From positions 1,576,636 to 1,640,635 of the forward strand of contig NC_037275.1 of NCBI RefSeq assembly GCF_000002425.4: a stretch of DNA of 64,000 bases, in the 5' to 3' direction. The notes under the pieces are model-generated. The model made no database searches, was not told the origin of the DNA, and worked only from the letters and a program-made list of their open reading frames with translations. Positions within the stretch are counted from its first letter, which is position 1. Each line of letters starts with the position of its first letter. Positions 1 to 11,862 of the stretch are shown here, in pieces. Source of the stretch: Physcomitrium patens. Taxonomy: Eukaryota; Streptophyta; Bryopsida; Funariales; Funariaceae. The translations under genes and the position numbers were made by a program.

Positions 1-552
1 ATGACCACTAGTTGCTACTTCTATAAGAATAATTTCATGTATAATATTCTAAGAAGATAATGAACGTTCATCTATTATTTTTATATGTACATGTGTGATT
101 TTCTTAATTAAGGATATTTTTTATTATTTGATAAAGTCTTCATCTATAAAAGAAGCTAAGGCTCTTGAATCCAACAAGTTTAAGATTTTGTGATTTTTTG
201 ATCCTAAACAAACTTCTATTCTAAAATAAGATGAGGGATTAAAGGAGAAAATAGGACCTTTATAAAATATTACATATAATTCCAGCCATATAATTCCTAT
301 TGTAGTTGGAGTAACTCTTTTTTTGACATATTGTCTTCTTTGGCAATCATGCTTTTCATTTTATGATTATCTTGTTTCTTTAGACAATGTTGAGTAATAT
401 GTTTGGCTTTTCTTCAATATAAGCATTAACCTTCTTGACGTCATCGACTCTTTTCTTGCTCTATGAGGGATTGAAAACAAACCATATCAATTTGTATTGG
501 TTTTGGCTTTGCTAAATAAGTTTTTGAAAACTTAGGAGTTTCCATCATTATT
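1..552 (-). pseudogene. Antisense fragment of family-B Gypsy gag end and protease
   Basis: Read on the minus strand, this stretch follows B5 at 55850-56420: the end of gag, the zinc-knuckle region, the gag/pol junction, and the protease up to the segment after the DSGA motif. Many codons are broken by C-to-T type changes and no long frame survives. It ends at about 552, where a plus-strand family-B LTR begins inside the LTR sequence, so two B fragments are joined head to head. Assignment rests on an alignment by eye and is good at family level; the exact end is uncertain by some tens of bases. Confidence 0.7.
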
Positions 553-955
553 TGATTCTTGGATTAAAAATATCGTCAACAAGTTGGCCATGTACCACAC
601 ATGTTATTAGCTTCAAGACCAAGCTAATTATGTGGCCCACACATAGAAAAACTTGCCTTGTAAGTCAAAGCATGTGTCCTACAAAGTAAACACATATTGG
701 AGGTCCTATAGAACATCATCACATAGCTCCTAAAAAGATAGTATATATAGAGATAATAGTGAAGCCTTCTTCACTCTTATCAACTCCTTTTTTGCTTCCA
801 GTCTAGTTTCAAGGGTCTCTAATTTTCTTGTCTTTTGGCAATAGCTATTCCAATTTCTTTCTTAATATATTTATTTAGTCATTTCTATTTTATCAACTTT
901 ATTTGAAAAAAGTCTCACTTATTTATTTATTTTTATCAATTTCTTGTCCTTGATA
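553..955 (+). repeat. B1 5' LTR, truncated at its left end
   Basis: It aligns with B1's 3' LTR and with the B5 LTR from their middle onward, including the TATA-like tract near 748-757. It ends TTGATA, where better copies have TTGACA. The left part with the TGTCAYGG start is absent, replaced by an antisense B fragment. Downstream, near 978-990, is a segment resembling the plant initiator-Met primer site (ATCAGAG), but it lies about 25 nt past the LTR end, which is unusually far. Confidence 0.75.
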
Positions 956-1157
956 GATTAACAAGAGTATACTTATAATATCAGAGTTTTGTCTAATCTT
1001 GATTAAGAGTGAATTAGCCATTTTTCTTGATAAGACATAAGCATATTAGAAGTTGCAGATTATCCTCTTCTAAACTAATATTGTTCTTAGTATTTTCTTT
1101 GTTCTCGAGTCCTTTCTTCATCTTGAGCGATATTAAACATCTTCTCTTTTCTAAGTA

Positions 1158-2163
1158 TTGGTAGAACTTGCTGAAATGAAGAGTACAATGGCACAAATGC
1201 AAGAGAAATTGAGGGAGTTAATGCTTGCAATGCATCAACTAAATTTACCACCACAAGGAGCAACAAGATTGGCAAGAAGTGAAGATATAAAAATGATTGG
1301 AGTTGCTTCAACATCTGCACTAAATCATGTCTTTTCTTCTACAGTGGAACACCCTTCCAATGTTAAAGAACCAAGAATTGTCCTACTCCAAAAGTTTGAT
1401 GGCACCAGATCAAAGTTTAGAGGATTTATCAATCACGTACAACTTTAGATTGAACTTCAACTCCAAAGCTATCCAACTCCAAGATCGCAAGTTAGATTCA
1501 TTGGTACACTTTTTTCAGGTTCAGCATTACTATGGTTTTTATCTTTATTTGAATGACGAGATCCAATATTGAATAATCTAGAGGTTTTTTTGATAGAGTT
1601 TTGATTGACATATGGAGAACATGATGTAATTTGTATTGCAAGCAATAAGATCCATATTTTACGACAAGGCAATCAATCAATAATGTTGTATGCTTCATAA
1701 TTTTGACAACTTGCAACTGTTGTCAAGTAGGATGATACTGCACTTGTTAGCTAATTTTTCTATAAATTATAATATGAAATAAAAAAATTAATGCTCAACT
1801 TATCTGATCCTCAAACATTGAATCAAGCAATTGACTTTGCTATGAAGTGCGATAATCATCTTTTTGAATTTCAATCTGAAAATTGTACAAGTGGACCTCA
1901 ACATTGCTATAATTCAATGGAAATACCAACATCTTTTGAATACATACATTCAAAAGTAGAAGATGTGTAAATTAATGTGATATATTTCAAACCTCTTATT
2001 GAGCAAGAAAAGATTCATTGTTGTCAAGAAGGATTGTACAAATATTATGGAGAATCTAAGCACACTGCTCAACATTGTCCAAAGAAGTGATACAACTATA
2101 AAATGAGAAATACGGCTATCAAAAAAGATAGTATGTCAAAAAATAAGTTTGTCCAGCTATAAT
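1158..2163 (+). pseudogene. Family-B gag, decayed (copy B1)
   Basis: Homologous to gag of B5. The start codon is lost (TTG where B5 and B2 have ATG). The N-terminal segment to about residue 90 is readable, then stops and frameshifts follow. The zinc-knuckle region near 2030-2080 is recognisable, but the second cysteine codon appears to be changed to tyrosine. Gag would form the particle in which the element RNA is reverse transcribed. Not functional as it stands. Confidence 0.75.
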
Positions 2164-2170
2164 AGGAACT

Positions 2171-3222
2171 GTGCGGCTTGAATCTTGTACAATACTTAGT
2201 GAAGGTCCTATTCTCTCCTCTAAACCCTCTCCATATTTTACGATAAATATTATTTTACGATCTAAACATCACAAAGCCTCTGCCTTGTTAGATTTAAGAG
2301 CCTCAATCTGTTTCTTAGATGAAGAATTTACTAAAAGAGATAACATACTTTTAGTGAAGAAAACTAAACCTATTCGTGTAGAAGTCATATATGGTCGTCT
2401 ATTATTTTCAAGAGATGTTACTTATGAAATCCTTCCTATAAAAGTAGCAACTAATGGTCATAGTAGCTTTGTAATATTTAATATCATTAGATCTCCTTTT
2501 AATCTAGTCATTTTAGATTTATCATGGCTAAAAAAATATAATCCTAAAATAGATTGGACTTCTTGTAGTCTTGATTATTTTGAAAATATAACTAAAAGCA
2601 TAGTTAATTAAGTAGAAAGTCATAAGTTTAGTATAATTAAACCTATATTTGTAAGTGCAAGAGCTTTCTTGCATACTACAAAAGAAGGATCATCTTATAT
2701 CATTTATGCCACATTTGTTTCTACAGGTGGAAAGACTTCAAGTGACATTTTAAGCCAATATTAAGATTTTCAAGATATATTTGAAAAGAAGAATGAGGAT
2801 ACTCTTTTGGAACTTCGTTCCTATGACTGCTCAATTGACCTTCAAGAAGGAGTACAACCGCCATTTGGACCAATCTACAGTTTATCACAAAATGAGTTGG
2901 CTGAACTCAAGGAATATATTGAAGAAAATTTGGCCAAGAACTTTATACGCCATTTCAAATCTCGAGTAGGAGCTCCAATTTTATTTGTGAAGAAAAAAGA
3001 TGGATCGTTGTGAATATTTATCGATTATCATGGAGTCAATAAAATCACCATCAAGAACAGGTACCTACTAATTTTGATATCTAGACTCCTTTATCACTTG
3101 AATCAAGCTAAGATCTATACAAAAATAGATCTATGAAGAGTATATCTAGTATGCATCAAAGAAAGAGATGAATGGAAGACTATATTTTGAACAAGGTATA
3201 GACATTTAAAATACAACGTTGT
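2171..3222 (+). pseudogene. Family-B protease and start of RT, decayed (copy B1)
   Basis: A 146-codon open stretch (2171-2611) covers the protease. The region of the catalytic DSGA triad in B5 reads DLRA here, so the active site is lost. The later ILDLSWL segment corresponds to ILGLSWL of B5. From about 2780 the RT N-terminus is visible: the PPFGPIYSLSQ segment, then VKKKDG near 2985-3003, followed by a stop. Homology stops at about 3222, where insert C begins. Typical Ty3/Gypsy order, inactive copy. Confidence 0.75.
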
Positions 3223-3981
3223 CGAGGTAGAGAGAGTTTGCTTCAAGAAAGCGTTGGGCTTTTGGTTGCCACTAAATGCTCAATTAATTCTAAGATATAA
3301 AAGTACCAAGTTTATATATATAATATATCTCCTTTTAGAGCAATTACATCAAAACATATGTCCAAGTATGAAGAAAACATCCAAATGTATAATAAATATT
3401 TAGTATTGAATCTTGAGAGGAGATTAGAGCCTAAAGAAGAAAAATCTTAACTAATAGGAGGCTTATTGGGAGGGGTGAAAGTAAAGCATGGTTGGATGAA
3501 GGCAAGAAATAGAGATCTTCATTCCTCTTGGTCGAAGGCCATGCCCAATGGGCTTCAAGGAGGCTGCCCTAGGCCATACCAAGAATTAGGATTTATTTTT
3601 TAAAGTCATTCGAGCTTTCAAGGCTAAAGTTAGTAAGTTTAGGATTTTAGCTATAATTTGGGTGAAGAATTTGTATGATTTCGAGTTTTAATGAAGGAGA
3701 TATAGGTGTTTAAAGTTAAGGTGTCAAATTTGTACCTACTATCACTCTTTGAAGCATAACATATGTGTACGGAGAGCAATGAAAGATTGACGATTAGAAT
3801 TGGAGAGAACACTTTTTTGGCTACACTTAACATATACTGTTTGATAAGTTTCAAGTCTTGATGAAGGATTTATAGGGCATTGAAGACAGCACATGTAATT
3901 CAAAGGTAGTAAGTGAGTCATTTTATTAATAGTAATGGTTGGAGCCATATCTTGAGATGCTGGATCCAAATGTATAATAAA
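3223..3981. mobile_element. Insert C in copy B1, rearranged LTR-like fragment
   Basis: Begins TGTCGAGGTAGAGAG and follows the left end of the C insert in copy B2 (12550-12700) in the same direction for about 145 bp. From about 3397 to 3963 it matches the right half of that insert in the opposite direction. The reversed part is flanked by an 18-nt direct repeat, ATCCAAATGTATAATAAA, at 3379-3396 and 3964-3981. No coding capacity was recognised. Best read as LTR-type sequence that has been inverted or hit twice; the mechanism is unclear. Confidence 0.5.
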
Positions 3982-4480
3982 GAAACTCAAGAACAATAAA
4001 AAGTCAATGTAGATGTCTATGGAAAGGAATAATGACCATTCCATATGGGTGACAAGGTATGGTTACTTTGTCGTAATATCAAGACTACTTATTCTTGAGA
4101 CAAGTTGGACTATTCAAGGCTTGGATCATTTTCTATTTTTGCACAAATCAATCTAGTTGCATATCATTTACACCTACCAAAGTCAATAAAAATCCATCCA
4201 ATATTCCACATATCTCTTCTTGAATCATATAAGATAATAGATATACCAAGAAGAAGATAAGTTCCACCTCTTCTTATAGAAGTGGACAATAATAAAGAAT
4301 TAGAAGTAGAAGAAGTCTTAGATTCAAGGCGGCGCCAAAATAAATTAGAATATCTTGTCCATTAGTACGGATATGATATTAGTAAATGTACATAGGAGCC
4401 AGTAAAGAATCTTGCAAATACAGCAAAGGTGGTTGAAGCTTTTTATCAACAACATCCATCAAAATCAAGATGAAAACCTT
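3982..4480 (+). pseudogene. Family-B integrase C-terminus and chromodomain, decayed (B1)
   Basis: Frames here show the integrase C-terminal region (a VGDKVWLL-like segment near 4045-4070, then a segment ending HISLLES), followed near 4290-4480 by a chromodomain-like sequence. Its residues include LEYLVH, a stop in place of the expected tryptophan, YGYDIS, then EPVKNLANT. The arrangement is that of chromovirus integrases with a C-terminal chromodomain. At least two stops lie within it. Positions 4481-5017 are 3' noncoding sequence shared with B2 and the tail at 30095. Confidence 0.65.
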
Positions 4481-5017
4481 CTTTATAAAAGAAACAAGAT
4501 CTAGGAAAGATAACATTCTACTTTCAATCCTTGTTTGTAGCTTCTTTGTAGTTGTGATACTGAGGAGATGGAGAACCAACAACCAATAGATTTGACTCAA
4601 GAGCCTTCGTTTTTTGACCTATTGAATGAAACATTACGATTGTCACAACCTTCAAGACGACAAAATCGAGATGAAGATCCTCAAGAATGACATGTTCTTC
4701 CTCAAATAGATGGTAAAATACAACGTATTTGATATCACGACCTTGGAAGGGACTCCTATTGTTTGGTGATTTTACTAGAAGTAGGAACAATTCCTGATAG
4801 TGTTGCAAATATTTTATTTAAAAGAAGTTATGAAGGCCTCAACAACAATCAAATAATTAGGTGGTCTTTTCATCTTGGTATGGGATACAATTGATGGTTG
4901 AGAGGCCCTATCAATCACCTTCAAAGAGAACAAAGTTCAGAGTATGTGGCAAATAGAATTTGTCGCATCATAGATTTTCTCAACATATGATGACCGCTCT
5001 TCGTGGAATTCATCCCT

Positions 5018-5031
5018 AAAAGGAGGGGTAA
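5018..5031 (+). other. Polypurine tract of B1
   Basis: A purine run (AAAAGGAGGGGTAA) lies directly before the 3' LTR, at the place where plus-strand DNA synthesis is primed in LTR retroelements. The equivalent site in B2 (about 14264-14277) is also purine-rich. Confidence 0.55.
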
Positions 5032-5590
5032 TGTGATGGACATATGCATGTAATCTAATAATTAAATGTATAAATAGGTAGAAGTAAGTAAAAGTATATA
5101 AAAGTAAATTAATTTTATAATATTTAGTATGAAAGCTTCTTAGAAGCTTCATAGATGCTGCTTTGACTTTATAGGTATCTTCAATTGATTTTTTGGATTA
5201 GAAACGTGGTCAACAAGTTGGCCATGTACCACACATGTTGTTAGCTTGAAGACCAAGCTAACTATATGGCCAAAACAAAGAAAAACTTGCCTTGTAAATT
5301 AAAGCATGTGTCCTACAAAGTCAACACATATTGGAGGTTCTATAGAACATGGCCACGTAGTCCCTAGTTAAATAGTATATATAGACATAAGAATGAAGCC
5401 TTCTTCACTCTTGTCAATTTCTTTTTTGCTTTTAGTCTAGTTTCAAGGGTCTTTAGTTTTTCTTGTCTTTTGGCAATAGCCATTCTAGTTTCTTTCTTAA
5501 TATAGATATTTAGTCATTTCTATTTTTTCATCTTTCTTTGAGAAAAGTCTCACTTATTTATTTGTTTTTATCAAGCTCATGTCCTTGACA
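5032..5590 (+). repeat. B1 3' LTR (complete)
   Basis: 559 bp, from TGTGATGGACATA to TTGACA, with the TG...CA ends expected of LTRs. It contains the family hairpin AAGCTTCT-T-AGAAGCTT at 5133-5149 and a TATA-like tract in the second half. Because it is complete at both ends it fixes the LTR limits for the family. Confidence 0.8.
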
Positions 5591-7160
5591 CTTTGATTGG
5601 ATAAAGGCAATGTTAAGTTCCTATCTCATTTTAAAATTTCTTAATTAGAATCTATCTTTTTATATCTATTGTGATGCTTCATTTGTAGCAATAGATAATA
5701 TATTATATCAACCAATAAAAGGTGGGCACAAGAATTATCCTATAGCATTTTTTAGAAAAAAATTAAATGTAGCAAAACTAAATTATAATATTATAAAAAA
5801 AATATTTTGCTATGGTTTTTTTAGTGAAGAAATTTTGATATTATTTTTTATTAAATTTGGTGGTGCTTTTTGTTGATCATATAGCCATCAACTATCTAGT
5901 CAACAAAGAAGATTTGAATGGTCATATAGCCCAATGTGTATTATTACTTGAAAAATTCGACTATAAGGTAGAATATAAATCCAAAAGATTACATAATCAA
6001 GTCAATCATCTTTCAAGGTTAGACAGAATATTAAATTCTACTCCTATTGATGACAACTTCATAGATGAATCTCTTTTTGTTATTTCAACCCATCCTACTT
6101 GATACAATTATATTGTAAAAAAATTAAATTCTAATTAATTTTTAGAATAGTTGTCCAAATACAAGAGAAGGATATTATTGACCTAACATGTTCTAAGATG
6201 TGCATGATTATGCTAAACAATGTAGTATTTTTTAATATTATGTAAAAAATGATTTGCATAGGATACTACCTCTTCATATGTCCTTGTCTTTAATTCTTTT
6301 TGAAAAGTGAAGAATTGATTATAGAAGAAGTTCATTCCAATTCTTCAAGACAAATGAAACATATTGATGTAGCTACAAAATACCTAACAAAATAGACAAA
6401 ATCAAAAGTTATCAAAATCAACGATGCTATCCATGCAGCTATTTTTATATATAAGTAAATTATTTTATAATTTGGTTGTTTCAAAATCTTATTAATAATC
6501 AAGAAATATTCTTCTTAAATAATATAATATAAGAAAATAATTAATAGATTTAATTTAAACCATTGAATAACTATTCTTTATCATCCACAAACTAATGGAC
6601 ATATAGAAAGAGCCAGCCAAATCTTAATTAATATCCTAAAAAAAATAGTATAAGATCCAAAAAATAATTGTGACACAAAATTATCAGCAACTTTGTGGGT
6701 TTATTATATAACCTACAAGGTCAAAATTAAGGCTACTCCATTTTCTTTAGTATATGAAGTAGAAGCTATATTATCTATAGAATTTGAGATTAATTCTTTT
6801 AGAACAGAAAAAAATGATAAGTTAATAATTCAAGAATTTCTAAAAAATATATTAGAACAATTGGAAAGCTTTAATGAAATTTGAAGGACCAGGACTCAAT
6901 ATATAGAAGCAATTCAAAAAATGAAGAAAATCACTTTTGATAAGAAATACAAAAAGAAGGTCTTATAGCAAAGTATGCTAGTATTTTCACAACATGCCAG
7001 GAGAACGGATTTCGTTGGCAAATTTGATGGTCTTTGATTAGGGCCTCATCATATCAAGGAACTATTTGATAATAACTCTTTATAGTTAGAAACATTAAAC
7101 GGAGTACTATTTCCAACAAAAATATTTGGTAGTAGATATAAGGAGTATAAAGCGTGAACA
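5591..7160 (+). pseudogene. Remnant D: RNase H and integrase of a second Gypsy family
   Basis: Translated in shifting frames it reads as an RT end/RNase H (YCDASF near 5670-5690, then a segment ending HLSRL at about 6020). The integrase follows, with HPQTNGHIERASQ at about 6583-6625, the region that carries the third catalytic residue. A GPY/F-type C-terminal segment (KFDGL..GPHHIKELFDNN) lies near 7020-7075. The sequence differs from families A and B. Many TAA/TAG stops. The left edge coincides exactly with the end of the B1 LTR; no LTR of its own was found. Confidence 0.7.
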
Positions 7161-8766
7161 ATTTATTTCATACAAGAAAAAACACTAAACTCTTTATTTA
7201 CATAAATGAGTAAGGATCTAGCTAAATAACTTACTCAAATTTGATTTTTATCAAGAAAATAGGAAACTTGACTCATCAATGAGATAAAAATTGTTCTTTA
7301 TGTGGTTCTTAGTTTTAATAGAATATTATTTCTTTTTCTTATTAGAGGTGATGAATTCTAAATGAATAAATAAATAAATAAATTTTATTTTATAGGATTT
7401 AAAAATGTCTTGGAATTGGTTGGCATCCTTGGATTGCTGAACAGTTGGCCATAAAAGTGGTTATGTAAGAAATGGCTTGGGTTTGAATCCAATCCAGGAA
7501 AGAAGAAGAAAGAAGAAAGAAGAAAATAAAAGAGGAGAAGAAAGAAAGAAAAGAAATAGGAAAAAAAAGAAAAAAAGGAAGGAATTTGTTTTTTTTAAAG
7601 GTGATCAAGAAGGCGGGAGGCTGCCCGTAAATGGCTGTAGCCTCCTCGTCAATAGGGGTCCGGCCGCCGGATCCCTCACTCTCTTGTATTTTTTTTGGTT
7701 CTTTTGTTCTTCTGCAGGGCGTCTTGATCCGTTCCAGGGATCCTTCCTTGCGTTATTTTTTCACGTCTAGGTGTGTCACTACGGCGGTGCGATAGTGCTG
7801 CGATGGAGTTTATAGTAGCTGGCTTTATTTTCCCTTCTCTGCTGTGTGAGATTGCTGGTCTGTGTGCGACGAAGGCTCAACTGCGGCGAGGCCAGTGATT
7901 AGTTAATTTGGGTGTTAAGTGGCTGTGATAAATTCCCCTCTGGCAAGTTATGCTTAAGCAGCCACATGGCAACAACTGGGTTGCTCTTGGAGTCAAATCT
8001 GCACGGCGGCAACGTTAAGCATGCTGCAGACTCGGCGGTGGTCTCATTGTTGATGTTGCAACATTCAGACGTTGGTGGTGCTGTACTGCTTGGTGTCGAA
8101 AGGGCTGCGATGTACGTGTGGATCTCGTTACCTTTTCTCCTAGTCTTGTTGTGGAAGGTGTGGCGGTCCAGCGACGTGGTTTTCTTCTAATCTTAGCCTA
8201 ATCTGCACCTCCTTGGTGGTTGGCGATGGACAACATTGCAAAGGTGGTCGTCTAGATCTGGCACCAATAAGCCTTGGAATCTTGAATCAATCTCAAGCAA
8301 GTTACGGCACTGCTGAAGTAATCGGAACGAAGAAAACTAGGAAATTAATATGGTCTTGTGAACAGGCGGCATTCTCTTCCTCAAGGGTCACAGGTCGGTG
8401 ATTCAAGTTTCGAATCCTGGTCAGTAGTTGAAGCCACAACCCGTGGATTTGGGTTTCCATGCGAGACAGTTTTGGAGCTCCTAGCTGCGGTGTTGCAGCA
8501 TCGTATAGGGCAAATGCTCAGCAACTGAGGTTATTCGCAAGAATGATCTCGATCTACATTTTTTGGAGGCGCTTGCCTTGAAGGGTCTGATCATTGGCAT
8601 TGTCTTATCTCCTGAGCTGGACAATCGCAAACCGACTAGAGTCGCATTAGGATGAAAGCCGACTAGAGTCGCATTTGTGTGCTTGAAGTTAAGACATACT
8701 TGCTATGATAAGAGAACTCTAGATCTGTCCTATTTGGACAAATAGCTTGTAGATGATGCACCATAT
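7161..8766. other. Unassigned region with purine-rich tract and possible SINE heads
   Basis: No gene recognised. 7161-7440 is AT-rich with a short AAAT repeat (about 7360-7383). At 7445-7490 there are tRNA-promoter-like boxes (TGGCCATAAAAGTGG, then GGGTTTGAATCC), followed by a purine tract of AAG/GAA type to about 7590. From 7600 to 8750 the DNA is markedly more GC-rich than its surroundings, with another B-box-like TTCGAATCC near 8410. Open frames here (up to 97 codons) have no recognisable protein. It could be a SINE or part of another retroelement; I cannot decide. Confidence 0.35.
8632..8675. repeat. 17-nt direct repeat
   Basis: CCGACTAGAGTCGCATT occurs perfectly at 8632-8648 and 8659-8675, a 27-nt spacing. 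It has no obvious role. Confidence 0.8.
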
Positions 8767-10077
8767 GTGAGCCATAAATTATGCACCAAAATTTTATTTA
8801 GTTAATTTTTAGTATTTTGATAAGGTATAATGTTAATTATTTATTAATTGTAAAAAAATAGAGGTTATTAAAAAAGGTAGAGCTAATTGTAGTAGAAGTA
8901 TGGTGAAAAAAGGATAAAAAGTTATTCCATTCTTGAAGTCACAAAAGATGGTGAAAGAAGAAGATGAAGAATTACTCTATTCTTGAAGTGACAAGACATG
9001 GTGAAGGAAGAAAATAGAGAGTTACTTTGCTTTTGAAGCCATAAATGATGGTGAAAGATGAAGATGGAGAGCTATTCTATCTTTCAACTATTACTTCTAT
9101 GACAATAAATCAAGTCAGCTCTTAACAAATTCTTCTCAAAATTTAGTAATTTGTTTCATATAAATTTTAGTTAAATAAGTTATTAGGAACTTAAACCTAT
9201 TTATTGATTGGTATTCATAGTGATTTATTATCATCTTATAATAAATGATTGCCAATCATAAGTATTTTTTATAAATAACATTAATTAAAGATCATGGAAG
9301 GTGTAGGTTGATATTTTAATGATTAATGGCATTAAAAATATTAGTTGATAGTTAGAATTACTTAAAATAAGATAAAGTGATATGCAAGTTATAACACTTG
9401 TATGGATTAGTTAATAAAAAGGCTTCTAAATTAATTATTATTTGGAAGTTATTGATAAGATAATTGCTAATAAATACTTTGAAGGCTTAGGTATATAAAG
9501 TCCTCTTAAAACTTTGTTCTTCATCTCTCTTTTTTCTACTTTTGGTTTAAATCCTTGATAAGAGTAGTCCATTGAGATACCAAAGAGTTGTAGTGTTTTT
9601 ATTTGTTATAAACTTATGTTATAAATTACTTGGTTTATATTTTTATTGATTTACTTGGAATTCAATATTAATAGGGTTTTTTTTGGATTAGACTTATTCA
9701 TTGTGTAGGAGAAAGAAAATCAGTAAGATTGGGCAAAAGAATCATGAAATTTGGAGTTAAATAAGAAACATTATAAGGATTTGAAATTGAAAGGTTTTTT
9801 GGTGTCCTTGCTCTGCTCTGGAGATTTGCTACTGCTATTGCTTTGCAGCATTTTCATTCAAAGATATTATTCCATTTAATAATGTTGTTTTCATTGAATT
9901 GTGTCTCTTTTCATTAAGCTATGCTATTTCATCCAAGTGCTTATTCTTTCTAGTTTTCACCTTATCCAACTACTTCCATTTTAATATTTCTATCTCATTC
10001 TTTTCTTTTTTTATTTTATTTTTTACTTATTGTTTTAAGTTATATCAAATGGTATCCATTACTTGGAAGGTATTATT
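8767..10077. other. AT-rich stretch, possibly an LTR of another family
   Basis: No coding sequence recognised; the 66-codon frame at 9899-10099 is hydrophobic and looks like chance. A TATA-type motif (GTATATAAAG) occurs at about 9490. Near 10049 the sequence AATGGTATCC resembles the start of a plant initiator-Met primer site (TGGTATC). That would suit an LTR ending just before it, but the ends are not proven. The next family-B LTR starts at 10078. Confidence 0.25.
8901..9095. repeat. Imperfect tandem repeat, about 50-bp unit, four copies
   Basis: Units starting TGGTGAA at 8901, 8949, 8999 and 9049 share a common plan: a purine-rich start, then a TTAC/TTATTC core, then a TTGAAG segment. Spacing is 48, 50 and 50 nt. 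Copies differ by several substitutions. They are noncoding. Confidence 0.75.
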
Positions 10078-10635
10078 TGTCATGGACATACACATGTAAG
10101 CCAGTAATTACATGTACAAATAGGTAGAAGTAAGTAAAAGTAGATAAAAGTAAGTTAATTCTATAGTATTTATTATGGAAGCTTCTTAGAAGCTTTATAG
10201 ATGCTACTTTGACTTTATAGGTGTATATAATTGACTTTTTGGGATTAGAAACGTGGTCAACAAGTTTGCCATGTGCAACACATGTTGTCAACTTGAAGAC
10301 CAAATTAACTATATGGCCTACAAGTAGAAAAAATTGCCTTATAAGTCAAGGCATGTGTCTTACAATATCAACACATATTGGAGGTCCTATAGAACGTCGC
10401 CATGTAGCCCCTAGTAAGATAGTATAAATAGAGACAAGACTAAGCCCTCTCCACTCTTGTCAACTCTTTTCTTGCTTCTAGTCTAGTTTCAAGGATCTCT
10501 AGTTTTCTTGACTTTTGGCAATAGCCATTCTAGTTTCTTTTTTAATATACATATCAAGTTATTTCTATTTTGTCATCTTTCTTTGAGAGAAGTCTCATTT
10601 ATTTATTTATCTTTATCATGTTCTTGTCTTTGACA
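10078..10635 (+). repeat. B2 5' LTR
   Basis: 558 bp, TGTCATGGACATA to TTTGACA. Contains the conserved 17-nt hairpin (10179-10195) and a TATA-like GTATAAATAG near 10420. Confidence 0.8.
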
Positions 10636-10849
10636 GATTGACAAGAGTATACTTACAATATTAGAGCTTTGTCTAATCTTGATTAAGAGTGGATTAGTCA
10701 TTTTTCTTGATAAGACACAAGCATATTAAAAGTTGCGGATTACCCTCTTCTAAACTGATATTATCCTTAGTATTTTTTTTTTGTTCTCAAGTCTTCTCTT
10801 CTATTTGTGTTGAGCAATATTAGACATCTTCTCTTTCCTAAGTGTTAGC

Positions 10850-11858
10850 ATGGCAGAACTTGATGAAATGAAGAGTGCAATGGCATAAATGTAAGAGCAA
10901 TTGAGGGAGTTAATGCTTGCAATGCATCAACTAAATTTACCACCACAAGGAGCAACAAGATTGGTAGGAAGTAAAGATATAGAAATGATTGGAGCTGCTT
11001 CAACATCTGCACCAAATCATGTCCTTTCTTCTACAGTGGAACATCCTTTCAGTATTAAAGAACCAAGAATTGTCCTACTCCAAAAGTTTGATGGTACCAG
11101 ATCAAAGTTTAGAGGATTTATCAATCACGTACAACTTTAGATTGAACTTCAACTCCAAAGCTATCCAACTTCAGGATCGCAAGTTAGATTCATTGGTATG
11201 CTTCTTTCAAGTTCAGCATTATCATGGTTTTCATCTTTTCTTAAACGACAAGATTCAATATTAGATAATCTAGAGGTTTTTTTGGTAGAATTTTGATTGA
11301 CATATGGAGAACATGATATAATTCGTATTGCAACCAATAAGATCTATATTTCACAACAAAGTAATCGATCAGTAATGTTGTATGCATCACAAATTTTGAC
11401 AACTTCTAATTGATATGAAGTGAGATGATGTTGTATTTATTAGTCAATTTCTCTATGGATTACAATATGAGGTAAAAAAATTAATGCTCAACTTACCTGA
11501 TCTTCAAACATTGAGTCAAGCAATTGACTTTGCTGTGAAGTACAATAATCACATTTTTAAATTTCGATCTGAGAATCGTACAAGCGGACCTCAACATTAC
11601 TATAATTCAATGGCAACACCAATATTTCTTCAACACATACATTCTAAAGTAGAGGATATGCAAATTAATGTGATATGTTTCAAACCTCTTATTGAGCAAG
11701 AAAAGATTCATCATTGTCAAGAAGGATTGTGTAAATATTGTGGAGAACCTAAGCACACTGCTCAACATTGCTGAAAGAAGTGAAGCAACCATAAAATGAG
11801 GAGTGCACCATAAAACGAGATAGCATGTCAAAAAATAAATTTTTCCAGCTACAATAAG
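10850..11858 (+). pseudogene. Family-B gag, decayed (copy B2)
   Basis: The gag start ATG is present at 10850. Two early glutamine codons have become stops (around 10886 and 10892), which is what C-to-T change at CAA/CAG gives. The C-terminal part is open from 11484 to 11774. It holds a complete CCHC zinc knuckle, C-x2-C-x4-H-x4-C (CKYC, then H, then HC), near 11733-11772, the best zinc knuckle among the B copies. An indel then shifts the frame before the gag/pol junction. Confidence 0.75.
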
Positions 11859-11862
11859 GACC

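Larger units (their letters stand above)
553..5590 (+). mobile_element. Family-B Gypsy chromovirus copy B1, 5' truncated and interrupted
   Basis: A family-B element in order: partial 5' LTR, gag, protease, start of RT, a foreign insert (C, about 3223-3981), integrase C-terminus with chromodomain, 3' noncoding region, polypurine tract and complete 3' LTR. Part of RT, RNase H and the integrase core are missing around the insert. All frames carry multiple stops. Known chromoviruses use the chromodomain to target chromatin; that is family knowledge, not something shown here. Its 3' LTR abuts remnant D directly, so B1 either inserted into D or was joined to it later. Confidence 0.8.

Noticed and set aside
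8402..8425. A possible tRNA gene around a TTCGAATCC box
   Set aside because: No pairing acceptor stem or anticodon arm could be found around it.
9899..10099. A 66-codon hydrophobic frame
   Set aside because: Made almost wholly of Phe, Ser, Leu and Ile from T-rich DNA and running into a family-B LTR; not a membrane protein on this evidence.
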